DNA from: Atrichornis clamosus
Lineage: Eukaryota; Chordata; Aves; Passeriformes; Menuridae
DNA: 64,000 bases
Assembly (NCBI GenBank): GCA_013400975.1
Contig: WBMZ01010868.1
Coordinates: 154,904 to 218,903 of the forward strand
Direction: 5' to 3'
A model generated the notes under the pieces. It saw only the letters and a program-made list of their open reading frames with translations. It searched no databases and was not told the origin of the DNA. A program made the translations under genes and the position numbers. Numbering within the stretch: position 1 is the first letter of the stretch; each line of letters begins with the position of its first letter. Of the stretch, positions 11,701 to 24,068 are shown piece after piece.

Positions 11701-14700
11701 ACACAACAGGGCCTGTGTTACAGCCACTGCCTTCACAAAATGCCTATTTAATGTTTCGTGACTGTGAGGTTACACTTTGCGCTGTCAGTTTTAAGACCTA
11801 GCCTACCTAGGATGGCAAAAGTGCAGCTTATTAGTCTTTCAAAAAAGACTCAGGGAAGGTTCTTTAAGAACACTAAGCAATGACAATAATATCTGAGTCA
11901 CTGGGCTGGCTGGGTAGGAGATGTTAAGGAGTTCTCTGTGGATTTTCCCATTTATTAGTATTTTTTTTTTTAGATGACAACATTATTTTTATAATTATAG
12001 CTGGGAAAAAAATATCTTAAAAGGGTTTTCCCCTTTTAATGCAGGGTTCCAAAGTGATTTACAGTGAAAAGTATGAAGACTTAATATTTGAGTTTACTCT
12101 GGAAAATACCAGTCCTGCAAGGTCAGTACCATTAAATAATATTTAAAAATCATGGAAATACATGTCTTGTAGGGCAGCCAAAATGCTGCAGTTCCTAATG
12201 ACCTGTGTCACAGGACTAAGAACCAAGCAGCTGCAACTGCCAGCAAAGTTTTGAACATAAATTTGGGAATTAAAAACCATCCTAAACTGATTATGGCCAA
12301 AACTTGCAGAGACAGCACGAAGAGCATCTCTTGCCCTGACATGCATCATTACCTTCTGTATGATTTGCTTTCTAAGTTTTAAGATTCCCCAAATCCTTTT
12401 ACATTAATTGCATTAATGAAAGTAAGCAATACATGCAATTAAAAAGCATCATAGACCTCATTTACTCTTCCCAATCATTTTCTAATGAATAATTTTACGT
12501 GCATACAGTGTCCACTCTGTAGAACGGGCTCCTCAAAGGCAGGGTTTGAACAGCCACAACCCAGCACTTTCTACAGTGATCATGCCCACCCCCATGCCTG
12601 CATTAAGCCAAAAATACCATGTTTATTTAAGGGTTTTGCACCATTTCAGAAGGCTGCACAATGCCTCACAGATAAGCAGTACTGCAGAGGAAACAAAGGC
12701 AGGGAAAGGACAGGCACTGGGGACAAGGACTGACTCCACAAGACATCCATCATGGCATAACAAGCACTGCATTCTTGGCAGGTTTATCACCACAAAAAAG
12801 GAATGAAGAGCAGCCCTAAGAGCCACAGCACATGGGAGCTGCCTAATGTTCAAATTTTACATCTGAATTTAGTGATGTTGTAGATGTCCACGTCATGAAT
12901 CTCACGAAATGCACATCCTCTAGTCAAACAGCCAAGTGAAAATTTAAATTTTTGTAATATTTTGGGCAGGGGAGAGATTATTCCCCATGGCCAAGAACCA
13001 ACAACTGAAAATACTACGATGCTAAATGAATAAGACTTATAGAAGTAGTTAAAAGAACTGTGAAACCCCTCAATGTAAAGGTGCTGAGTCAAGTTTTTTT
13101 GAGTATGTGCCAAGACTGCACTGCTCAGAAAACAGATGAACTCTTTAGAAAACATGCATCATAACTCTTCTGAAAATAATTTTTATTTCAATTCACTTGA
13201 TAAAACTTCCCAGTATGGAGAGTTGGGAATCACACATCCAATGCCACACTGTGTAGCTGTGTACCTAATGCCTGATCCAAATCCCTAACGGACATCAATT
13301 ATTATATAAGATGAATTAAACATGAAGATAATTTATTTCCATAGTACATTTTGAGTATGTACTTGTATGTGATGAAAATTTTATTGTTTGTGCTTGGGAA
13401 ATAAAAGGGACAGGATGCCTAGTGTTAAAATGAATTTTCTAATTGAACTTTAATGAGCTCTGTCAAACCTCTTGATGCAGCTTTCTCACTGCTAAGGATA
13501 ACTTGGTCCTTATCTAAAGAATGAGCCTGCATTAGGATTTAAAGGCAGCAGGGCTGTGCATGTTGAGCCTTAGCTTTAACCAGAGGCAAAACATTTTTCT
13601 TTTAAAAATTAGCCAAATGGAATTAGCTAAAGGAATTATTTTACATTATTTTAGATAATGTGTATAAGTTATTTACATTATTTCATTTATGAGGGGAAGC
13701 AGTTAGGAAAAAGAAGAAATTTTTTAAAACCCAACCAGCCAAAACTCTGTTAGTTGTTGGCAGATTAAGAGCAACAGCAAATTCTGCATTTCAGAAGTAA
13801 TTTTCCCCTAAAGTTCCCCTTTGAAAACAAGAAGATAGTTTTGTCTTTTCAAAAAGAGATCCCATTTTGACCAGCCTGCTGTGACCGAGGTTACGGCAAA
13901 TGCCTTGGAACCGGCAGTACTTTTGTGCTGTTCACACTGCCAGGAAACTCTGACCAATTTTGTGAATTTTTTTTCATGCAAACATTACTATAGCAAATAA
14001 ACATTTCATGTGGTTCAAGCAGAATGCAGCTTCAGAGAAAGTGAAGTCACAGAGGACAGCGTGAACGTGTTCCTCTGGGTCGGGTCTCTCTGGGCTGCCT
14101 CAGGTCCCTCAGCACCACTGCAGGGCTCCCAAAACAGCCCCAAATATTTTTAACAGTAAGACACACATGACTTCCTAGTTTCACAGGCCTCTTGGAAACA
14201 TTTTCCTCCTCTTCATGTCAACCTTTTCCTCTTATATCCATCTACTCCTTTTGCCTCAAGAAGGCTTTTAAAGCCACTGTGCCTTGTACTATAGATCTGA
14301 AATGTCAAATCCACCTACAGCATTGCAATGAATTATTCCCATCAGTCCATATTACAGACTTAGGAGTTCAAGTGCCAAAATTAATGAATATAGTTTATGA
14401 GTAACCCCTAGTTCAATTTAATTACCTTACACCAAACTTGGACTAGCAAAAACCATGGCTTTAATCCAGAAAATAGTGTATTATCCATCAGTGCTTAAGA
14501 GCACTCCTAATCTCAGGCTGGGCAACCACTTACTCTCATACGTCTGTGGTATGAAAGGCTTCTGTCATTGAAAAGGCATTTTCAATTATGACATGTTCCC
14601 ATTCTCTTAACAGAAGGCACCCCAAAGAAACATAAAACCTTCATTTAATTACATCTCCAGCCCTACAGGCCCATTGCTGCTTTGTAAGACCAAAAATTTC

Positions 14701-17700
14701 CTAGATGTTAAATAGGAATATCATTCCAAAGGAAAAATAATGGCAAGGATTAAAACTTTATTCCTGAAGAAAACTAGAACTTCATTTAGTATTTTAAAGA
14801 CTTCATTAACAAAACCTCTGTGAATATCTACAAATGTTAAATTAAAATCAAGACCTTAAACACTTTGTCAAACAGATGAGCACATCAAAGCATTTCAAAA
14901 AGGAAGAACCTGAGACTTGAAAAGCTATCAAGAAAGCAGAAGTGAGAAGAAATAAAGGCTAATGAAGTAACTGCAATGCCCAAAGAAATGTCTGGAAGAG
15001 GTTTTCCTTTACATTATCATTTTAGAGCACTAAAAATGAGGCTGAATTCACTTTATGAGGATGAATTCACTTCATCACATTCAATATTTTATTACATAGA
15101 GATGTAGATTTCTATAAAAACCCATGCCCCCTTTTTTAATCTCCTTTTCATAACTGAAAGATGTCTTTGCTGTTATTTCAAAGTTATTTGCCACATTAGG
15201 AAATAAAGGAAAAAAATATTGCATCCATTCCTGTAAACCTGCTGGAAGGTGCTGTAGTCCTGATGCAATCCCTGGGCCAGCTCTACAAATATGCAGAATA
15301 AACAAAACAAACTTTGCTTGATCTGTAACCTAAGGCTCAAAGAAACCCACAACATCCTCATGGTGCAATATCTTCAAGATTCAGATTTTAATTGTGGCAA
15401 ACAAGCACTCATTCTGGTGTTGATCATGATACAACTCTATATATGCACCTCTAATCTCCAACAAAGGCAGTGTGTGAAAAAGTCCATTTATTGGCTATTG
15501 TTGGCAGTAAAGACTTTTTTGTTAGAAGGAAGCCAAGTTGACAACTGATCCCAACTCTAAAACTGCAGAGCTGTGTAGTCATCTTTGTATGTCCTCTGTG
15601 AGCTCATAAACAAATGGGTATAAGCTGTTACACTACTTCTGTTAAGTTTTCAAAATAATTTTTTTTGTACCCATCATACTTTTCAAAGAAAGTTCATTTC
15701 TATCTTGTGTAACACATGCTAAGTCTGTGGTCTGCATGCTAATTATTTCAGAGACACAAGGTTTGCATCCCACATGGAAAGAGTAAATCTTCTGTGAGAG
15801 TTGGGATTAATCCTTCTGACTTGGAAAAATCTAGTCTCAATCCTGTCTCCAGGTATTCACTGCTATGTTGTCCCCCAACACAACCTGAATTTTAAATGCA
15901 CCTGCTGTGAGAATACTAGAAGATGATATTTCAGTTGCCTATTTTATTGAGTGCAATGCTTTCCAAAGTAAGATTTTTTTTTGATGGATGATTATTTGAA
16001 AACCCTATTTGTAAGATAAAAGCTAAGTCAAAAAAACCAATGCATTTCATTTAACACATACCATTTGGGAACACTGCTGCAGGTGCATATGAAAGTGTTC
16101 ACTTGCAGAGACACGAGTTGTCTGACTGCAACTGGGGGTGCCTGGCACTCGGGGGAATGGCCATGGTCACACCACGGGCTCCTTCCACCAAAGGGGGCTG
16201 CAAACCCCCAGAGCCAGGCAGGAAACCTCCTGGAGCTGAGGGAGCCTTGGCCACATGTCCTGGTGTGCGGGCTCAGGGTCACCAGTACAACTTCCTCGTT
16301 TGGATTTATCAACTGGCACCCCAGGAAGAAAAGTCCCTGCACCCCAGGAGACAAATTTTCCTGGCCCAAATACAGTTTTTCAGGCTCTGGAGCCTCAGTA
16401 CAGAGGATCAGAGAATGTGGTGTTTGCTTTTTAGGTTCATTTACTATGGGCAAAGAAATATGGTGCAGGATGAAGATGATTCCTTTGCCACTGATGGGAA
16501 TTATCATCATACAGACATGCACAGCAGCTGCACAGTCACTTCCCCACTGCCATCTCCCACTACAAGGTTTTCACAAAGACACCCATACCTGTTTTCTGGG
16601 GAATACTGATAGATAAGATACCCATAACATCATCTTCCCTCCAGAGGAGCACAGGCAGGGCTCCCAATTACCATAAAGTGTATTTTTTATCTTAATGCTT
16701 AGCAAAGCATAAAGCAAACACACATTATCAGAAGCAAAAATACAACCACACACCACTGTTGTTGCTACTTGGAAATTATGTGATAAGCTGCTTGCAAGCT
16801 CATTACCATCCAGTTCCCAAAATAAATTAGAAATTTTCAAAGTCAGAAAGATGAATAACCAAGGAAATTTTAAAATGTCATTTACTGAGAAAATAGCATT
16901 ATAAAACAATCTTTGCTGCTGCTACAAGCTGACTTTAGACACAGAATTTATTAACCACTGATAAATGTCAATCATTATTTTCCTGCCCAAACAAGGAAAA
17001 TTTCTGCGTGCTCACCCTATGCCCCTTACCTGGCTCACTAATGTTCTGCTTAATGCTAGGATGAAAAGAATAATGGGATTCAAAATACCTCATTGTTTCT
17101 AAACCTTAATAAAAGGAAAGTCACCGAAAGCAAACCTGCGTAATTACTTGTACTCAGAAGAAAATTACTCAGGCAGTTCCCCAGTTTAAAGCACTCAGAG
17201 AAAAAAAAAAAGTTATGCTAAGATTTGTTTTTATAATTGATCTGTTTTTGAATGCATGACTAAATAAAGAACTTCTGCAAACAAGAAAACAGGAACCATG
17301 CTGCATGTATGCAGCTACCACTCATCGCTTTCAACTGTATTTTACCGTATTTTTGCCAATATTTCAATCTTTATTTTAAAATTATATCTTTCCTAGTAGT
17401 TCCAGCAAGTTTTTCAGTTATACCAGAGTAACCAGTTTGCAGAGTATCACAGAGGTTAACAATATGAAAGAAATCTCTCACAGTAACCTGAGGAAGAAGC
17501 ACTAGACAGCAGTAAGCAAATTATTTGTTTACAAATTATGCAATATTGCCACTAATGAGAAGTAATAGGTGAGTAAAACTTCTTGAGAAAAGACATGGGA
17601 ATGTCACCTTGTCTATTTATTGAAGTTTTAATCATATCAGTAGATATATTGAGTACTGCCTTTGGAGACAAGTCTCCATGACTAGGTAATAGCTGTGATC

Positions 17701-20700
17701 ACTTCCCAGAGGAGTCTGATTATTCCCACCTCAGGGAAGGACAACCTCAACACAGCACAGATTTGAGAGAGATCAAGGCATCCTGGCTGTGGGTCACACT
17801 GTCTGTGACATTTAACCAGTTTCCAGGTATTGCTCCATGACTGACTGCTACCAAGAGCATCAGCAGGTTTATTTGCAAAAAACAGCTGCGTGTGGGGGCA
17901 TTCTGGAGCCAGCATCATCTGCAGGGGCTCAGCATTTCTTTACAAACACAACTTCTGACAATGATGTGTTCCTGCTGCCAGAACTGCCAGAGCCACAACT
18001 GGGATGTGCTACTTCACAAGCCAAGTCCATCTTCAGCTCCGTAGTTCTGGTACCTGGTCTCATGAGAGAAAATTCTCTCATTTTTCCCTTTCAGCCTTTC
18101 TGCTTTTCTCCTTTGGTCACTTTTCTCTTTACACAAAATCTGCCCAACAAGATGAATCACACCCCCTACCAGATGCATCTCACAATGTCACAAAGGCACC
18201 CCAAAATGGTTGAGCTCACTATTTGCCCATCTCAGGAAATCCTCAGCTATCCCAGAGCCACTAAAACAGCTCTGACTCTAAACACCTCTTGGATGCTACT
18301 ACAGGGCTCATGCTTAAGGCATTCTGACCTCTGAGTGAATCCCATCCGGCCTCTTTGGTTTGATGGCTGGTTCAAACTGCAGCCTCCATCAGACGTGCAC
18401 GAATCGCCAGTGGTCTGGGATCAAAGAGCCCCCAAGACTGTTTACAGCATAAACAGCTACTGCTGAGAAGCTGAGGGACAGCACCCATGTATTTATAGTT
18501 TAATGAAGACATAGATTTTCCCGGCAAACCGGAGCCAGCAGGAACTTTGCAGAACGTGTCAAGTTCCACTGATGGAGATGGGTCGCTCACAGATGAAGTA
18601 AGTGATAAAGCAAATAGCTGCAAAATATACGTGAGGGTCCCATACACCCACACATGAAAAAACACCCTGCAAATGAAGTCGTTTATAATCTCCCACAATG
18701 CACAAGGAAGTAAAAATGCATGGAAACGTGATTTATTTTAAACCACAACAACCAAAGGAGCTCTCACAGAAGGGAAAATATTCATGGTTTTAAGCAAATC
18801 TGCTCCAGTATTTGAGCTATTTTCAGGACCCTGTGTGTGCACAATGAAAAATTAGTTTCCAAAGTCACTTTACATGGCACCATATGTAAACCAGGGCAGG
18901 TCAGATGCCTTAACACAATCTGCTCTTTAGTGCTCTGTGTTACCTTCGGTCTCTGCTATTAATTTGACAGACTGGCACATGAATGTCCCCCTTGATCTCA
19001 AAATGTGTTGTATTCCTACCTCCTTACTCCTATTTGTCCTACTACTACAGCTTCTTTCATCAGCACACTGTAAACTACACTTACACTCAACAATTCCCAA
19101 AACAAAGGATTTTGAGTTACACGTGGGGAGAGAAAATATCCTTTTGCACTTAGAGTCTCTCTCTCTGAAGCCTGTGCTAGTTATTCTGTTAATTTCTATG
19201 GCACCAAAGCAACACATCAGATCCTAAGATCTTCTTACTGTGCTTGAAGATATCCTACCAGTCCATTTCTGTTAGCAACTTGTTCATACTCTTCAAAATT
19301 AAGGGCTGTGCTCTAACACAGGTACATTGCCACTAGGAAGCCTGTGTTATGAATGACCTAGTTTTTACATTTTCTCAGGCCTGGTACATAGAAGTCAGTC
19401 ATTAGATATTCCTCCTCAGTGCATTTATTATTCACACTGCTTGATAGTACCTTTTCTTCTATATAAACAGGCAATTTTTGAATTTCTACTGATGTAACAT
19501 AAAGCATGCCACAATTTTTTGCTACACCTACTTCAGCGCTGGGTTTCAGTGTACCAGTTTGGTTAGAGCAAGAGCATTTGCATATGAATAGTGCTGTGTT
19601 CCCAGAGCATCCTGCTGGCACTTCTGCAGTGCTGTGGAGAGCACGGACCTTTTGCAGTTGCAGGTGCTGAAGTCTGAAGCTATTTTTACCAGTCAATACT
19701 GCTGCACGATAGAGCACCGAACACATAACAGCAAATCCCAGACCCAGAAGCAACGATTTTTCAGCTGACCACCCATACCACCACATTAATTTTTGCTGCA
19801 TGTGAGGCTCAAGAAGGAGGGCATCAGCTGCAGATTTACATGAAGAAAGGGCAAGAGTGTTTCATCCACCCATCAGCACTGCCCCAGGAGCTCATCAGCT
19901 TCCATGGCTTGTAACCCTGTTGCCACTGCACAGGCCCTTCCTCCTCATTCAGGTCACGGTCTGTGCCAAAAGACCTTTTGGATCCAATACAGTCATACAT
20001 GCTTCGGTCTTCTAAAACTTCTGTATAACTCCTACATGGGTACTCCTGCAAAGGGATCTGATCCAGCCAACATTAACATATCCGCATTCTCAAAATCCTC
20101 TGCAAGCAATGGAAATTTACTTCAGAGTCACAGGGAAGGAAGCAACAGCACCGAAAAAATTAAACATCCTGCTCAGCCTTCCACAGTGCCAGCCTCAGAG
20201 ACAGGGGGACAACCCACACCACAGCTCTCAGATTTGTGCCTCCATCACCAGAACTCTCTCAGTCCCACACAGCCAGGGACAAACTGCAAAGGAGATGCAG
20301 CTTCATCCAAACCAAGCTGCCATAACAAAGACAGTGTCTGTAGAGAGTGAAATTACCATAGCGATGCACCTAATTGACAAGTCTTCCACGAGTCCAGCTG
20401 TTAGAGGTTCACCGAGCCCCATCAAGTTGGCTGCCGTGTTACCAGGTAACTTTTGATTATGAGGTCTACAAGAACTTATGTTGTAGGGTATTACAAGAAT
20501 GATTATAAGATCGGATCTGTAATACTTTCATAAAGCAAAAAACTCACAAAAATGTTCTTTAATAATATTGGCTAGGACACACAGTTCCAAAAAGTTATAA
20601 CTCTCTGGACAAAATGCAGTGCAAGTTACGAAGGGAACATTCTCCAAGGCCTTCAAAATCCTTACAAACTACATAATGATGCATTTTTATAAGGGTACTA

Positions 20701-21471
20701 GTTAAGATGCTTTTCTATTAGGAAAAAGTCCCAAATTCTTGTCAAAAATGTATTTTTATAAAAACACATGATGCTACTTTAGGGAAAATATTAAAAATAA
20801 ATTTTGGCTTGATGATTAGAAAAAAAGGACAAAGGAAGTCCCAGGTTTTCTTCTTGCTCTAAAGCTTGTGAATGGCCTTTTTGCTGTCCAAGTGTTTCAC
20901 CTAATACCTATGGTTCTCTTTTACATCAACTCAGTCCTTGGGCACTGACTTCAGAGCTTAAGGTGAAAAATCTTGACTGAAGAATTATATTTCTACCCAG
21001 AAGGAAAAAAAAATAAAAGTTTGATGCCAGGGCTAGAAAAGGGCAAATAAAAGTCTTCCTCTCTGGACTATAACTTTACTAGTTTTGGTTTTGTCTCCAT
21101 GACAGTGGGAGCCCTCAGTACATCCTCTTCCAGTCACGCCCAGACACAACAATTCAACAAACAGTTTGTGCCCTACAGGGGCCTCAATCAGGTCAGCAGC
21201 TGAGCCCACCAGGTGGACAATCCTGAGGCACTAAAATGACACTTACTTAGGTAGCTTCCCACTTAAGCTGCTACTCAGTAATCAAATTCTGCCCGTGTTA
21301 TTTTAACGTTTGTGTAAAATCACATTCTGTGACTTCCATGACTGGAGAAGGAAAGATTCCTTAATTATACAACATAAAAATAAAAACATTAAGAATTAAA
21401 TTTTCTAGCCATGACCGTAGTCCAAAATTCAACTGATTAGGCCTTGAGAGAGTTCAGCTAGTCACGCCCTG
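8755..21471. other. Noncoding sequence, no recognised gene or interspersed repeat
   Basis: Long AT-rich stretch. GC-richer patches at 10490-10990, 16065-16616, 17840-18330 and 19900-20450 contain overlapping open frames on one or both strands, with no recognisable domain. GGTAAC/GTTACC-type palindromes lie at 9661-9671, 9713-9725 and 20438-20450. Two very short minus-strand intervals with strong splice-like borders lie at 11130-11148 and 17030-17055. I recognise no CR1, LTR or DNA transposon here, though old diverged copies could escape reading by eye. Confidence 0.5.
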
Positions 21472-21540
21472 CTTACAGTAGGGGGCTGTACAAGCCCCCT
21501 TACAGTAGGGGGCTGTACGCCAGAGGTCCTGTCTGGCGTA
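21472..21540. repeat. Duplicated 20-bp unit with two adjacent perfect hairpins
   Basis: The 20-bp unit CTTACAGTAGGGGGCTGTAC occurs twice, at 21472-21491 and 21499-21518, a period of 27 bp. Two perfect inverted repeats overlap it. AGGGGGCT at 21480-21487 pairs with AGCCCCCT at 21493-21500 across a 5-nt loop. TACGCCAGA at 21516-21524 pairs with TCTGGCGTA at 21532-21540 across a 7-nt loop. I recognise no family. It could be a local duplication, the edge of an unidentified element, or a structured RNA. An open minus-strand frame (21454-21807, 117 codons) crosses it and therefore contains a repeated APYCK motif near its C-terminus. Confidence 0.8.
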
Positions 21541-23191
21541 AAACACTTCATGAGTGTTTATGACTCCAAGAGCTTGGACTTTATTGTTTCTGGGTTTAAA
21601 TCCAAGCATGCCATAAACTTGCTTGGGATAGAGTTTCCCACTCCATGTAGCGAAGCAAAGCTTTTGTACCTGTAATCCACCACCAGCATTGACTGCCTTC
21701 CTCTCCTCGCTGCAAAGCCAGCTCTTGTGCCAGCCCATGTAGTCTGACTGCACTGCCTGCTTCCTAGAGCTCAGGAACTGGAGAGTTAAGATGACCTGGT
21801 ATCCCAAGTTTATGAATCATCACAGCCTTGAGTGAGAAGTGCCTGGCAGCTGCAATTTTCCACTGATTCCATCACTAGACCAAAAAAAAAACTACATCAG
21901 TTCAAACTTTTTTTTCCAAAGTTCTAAAGAGAGGAAAAGATAAAACATTATTGAAACAGAATCAAAACAAAAAATTACTTCACCAGTGGTAAAGCAACTA
22001 GCTCGCAGACTGCTCTCTATGGTTAAGTAAAAACTACTGCTATTGAGGTAAAACAGGATTTCTTTGTGGAAGTACCAATGCTCTCAGCTCAAGCATGGAA
22101 CTACCTGGCTTAGCAGGGCTTCCTCCTCCCCCATGGCTGGCACTGCAGTACCTGCCCTGGTCCAGCACACAGCAAGCCTGCCTGCCCGCCTGCACCTATG
22201 TTTATATATTGCTGGCTGATTACCACAGTCTCTCCTTCAAATCACCTGTTTCTGCTACAGCCTTCCAAACACAACAGATAAAATTTATGTATCATGTACG
22301 GAATATTAAATGTACAATCACCTCGTTAGATCCTTCACTAATATTTTTCTGTAAGTGTGACTCAAAACGAGATGATGATCTGGTGAAGCTGAGAAGGGGA
22401 GACCTTGTATGGCAGCATCTCTCTTTCCCAGTCTCGGCTCTACAGACTCCAGCCTAATACCCTGCAGCCCACCAGGGCTGAGCACTGGCAGCTGTGTGAA
22501 TGCATGAGTTTGGCCTGCAGTAAAGTGAAAAGGTAGTTAATGTTATATTTAAAAAACAGCAACATGTACCAGAGGCTAAGGGCTCATATAACATTACCAC
22601 AGCTCAGGTTATCTGTAAAACTAATCAAGAACCTGAAATCTTATCTATTTACATTGCAGTGATGATACCCATCTGTCCAAAATCTCCTGGAATCAATGCA
22701 AACTCTCTCTGCATTCAGTGCCTTATGTTTCCTGCTACAGCCACATTATTTACTTTGATTAATGATCACTTTGTGTACTATTAGCTGAGCAAGCAAAGAG
22801 TGATGCTGAGCATCTGAAATAAGACCAGGGAGATATTAAAGCCTATAGCACAATCAAACAGCCTTGCAGCTCCCTGCCCTCTCCTTTCCAGCTCCTTTTT
22901 AGCCAGCTATGAACTACAGAATTTATTTCCTAAGAACTATCCTAAAGATCCCATCTTACTATTGAAATAAAAATATTTAGAGCTCTACTGGGCTGTTATG
23001 AATAGCCTTCTCTAGCTTTTCAGTTTCTCTCAGGCTACAAAGCTAGCAGCTCTGGAGAAGTCAGACAAAATGAACATTTAGTTTACTGAACAGAGTACCA
23101 TAGATAAATTGTCATCTATTGCTCGGTGAGCCTCAAAAGAAAATGAGGGACTAAATGTTCCCCCTTAATGTACCAAGAAGAAATAGGAAAT
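21541..23191. other. Noncoding sequence, no recognised gene
   Basis: Contains an open plus-strand frame at 22095-22457 of unknown meaning. Inside it, at about 22261-22349, is an interval with an acceptor-like left border (a pyrimidine run ending CTACAG) and a donor-like right border (GTAAGT). No family match is apparent. The last bases, from about 23175, grade into the purine tract that follows. Confidence 0.5.
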
Positions 23192-23314
23192 AGGAAAGAA
23201 AAAGAAAAAGAAAGGAAAAGGAAAAAGGAAAAAGGAAAAGAAAAGGAAAAGGAAAAGGAAAAGGAAAAAAGAAAAGGAAAAGGAAAAAGGAAAAAGGAAA
23301 AAGGAAAAAGGAAA
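23192..23314. repeat. Homopurine (GGAAAA)n-type tract, 123 nt
   Basis: Every base from 23192 to 23314 is A or G on the plus strand, built from 5-7 bp units of the kinds GAAAAA, GGAAAA and GGAAAAA. The immediate left flank (23175-23191) is also purine-rich with two T interruptions. The tract is irregular, so units have expanded and mutated. Long homopurine/homopyrimidine runs can adopt triplex (H-DNA) structures and slip during replication. The apparent Phe/Leu/Ser-rich open frame on the minus strand (23151-23366) is only a reading of this repeat. Confidence 0.95.
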
Positions 23315-24006
23315 TTCTAGCACTACCGATATAAGGATTTGGTGTGATGATCCATGAAACCTTCATGGTCAGTGCTCCATGGTCCTCACAATAACATGAC
23401 TGAGAGCCTTAAACAGCTGAACTGAGGACTCTCAGTGAGCTTGTCTTCTCAGTTTATTAGTATGATTATTCTCTTCCTCTTTCCCAATATGAAAGCTACC
23501 AGACAGCATCTTTCTGTAGAAGACCTTTCAACAGAAAGTTAGCAAAAAAATGAAGCTTTCAAGAATATATCTCCCCAAAATCAGTAGATCACATAAATGC
23601 AATGGATAATTATGAAACATGCCAGAGAGATCAGCAATCAGGTTTGGGGTTTTTTTCTGGAGGAAAAAAATGATCATGCAATGAAAGCTTTGTCATTAGT
23701 GAGAACCAGGATTGGACTTGCTGCTGTCCTTGGTCCCCGTCTGAGCTATTTCCTTCCCCACACACACTGGATGACTTTGCACAATGAAGCTTTCTCATGG
23801 CCTGGAGCTTTAGGCAAGTTCCCCAACTATTTCTTACTAAAGCATTTACAGACAGAAGAGGTTAACTGCCCTTTTGCTACCAAGGGAAAGAGAGGTGTAG
23901 CAGGGTTGACATTTTTTCAACCTCTATCAAGAAGAACTGCCAAAATCATGCTGCAGATCACAAAAACCTGCTGGTTCCTCTTATTAGCAACATATGAAGT
24001 GCTGAG
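23315..24006. other. Noncoding sequence, no recognised gene
   Basis: An open plus-strand frame (23597-24097) starts here and ends in a Lys/Asn/Gln/Thr-rich run that comes from the A-rich tract at 24007. I recognise no domain and take it to be a chance frame. Confidence 0.5.
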
Positions 24007-24068
24007 AAAAAAACAAAACAAAACAAAACCCCAACATAAAACAAACAACCCAAACAAGCAAACAAAAT
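24007..24068. repeat. A-rich low-complexity tract (AAAAC-type units)
   Basis: Runs of AAAAC, AAACA and CAAAC units, including three consecutive AAAAC copies near the left end. The tract is degenerate. No retroposon body attached to it is recognisable, so whether it began as a poly(A) tail cannot be said. Confidence 0.75.

Noticed and set aside
17837..18334. 165-codon plus-strand frame
   Set aside because: No recognisable motif, atypical residue mix, and no splice or promoter context; treated as chance.
23151..23366. Minus-strand Phe/Leu/Ser-rich frame resembling a membrane protein
   Set aside because: It is the translation of the (GGAAAA)n homopurine repeat.
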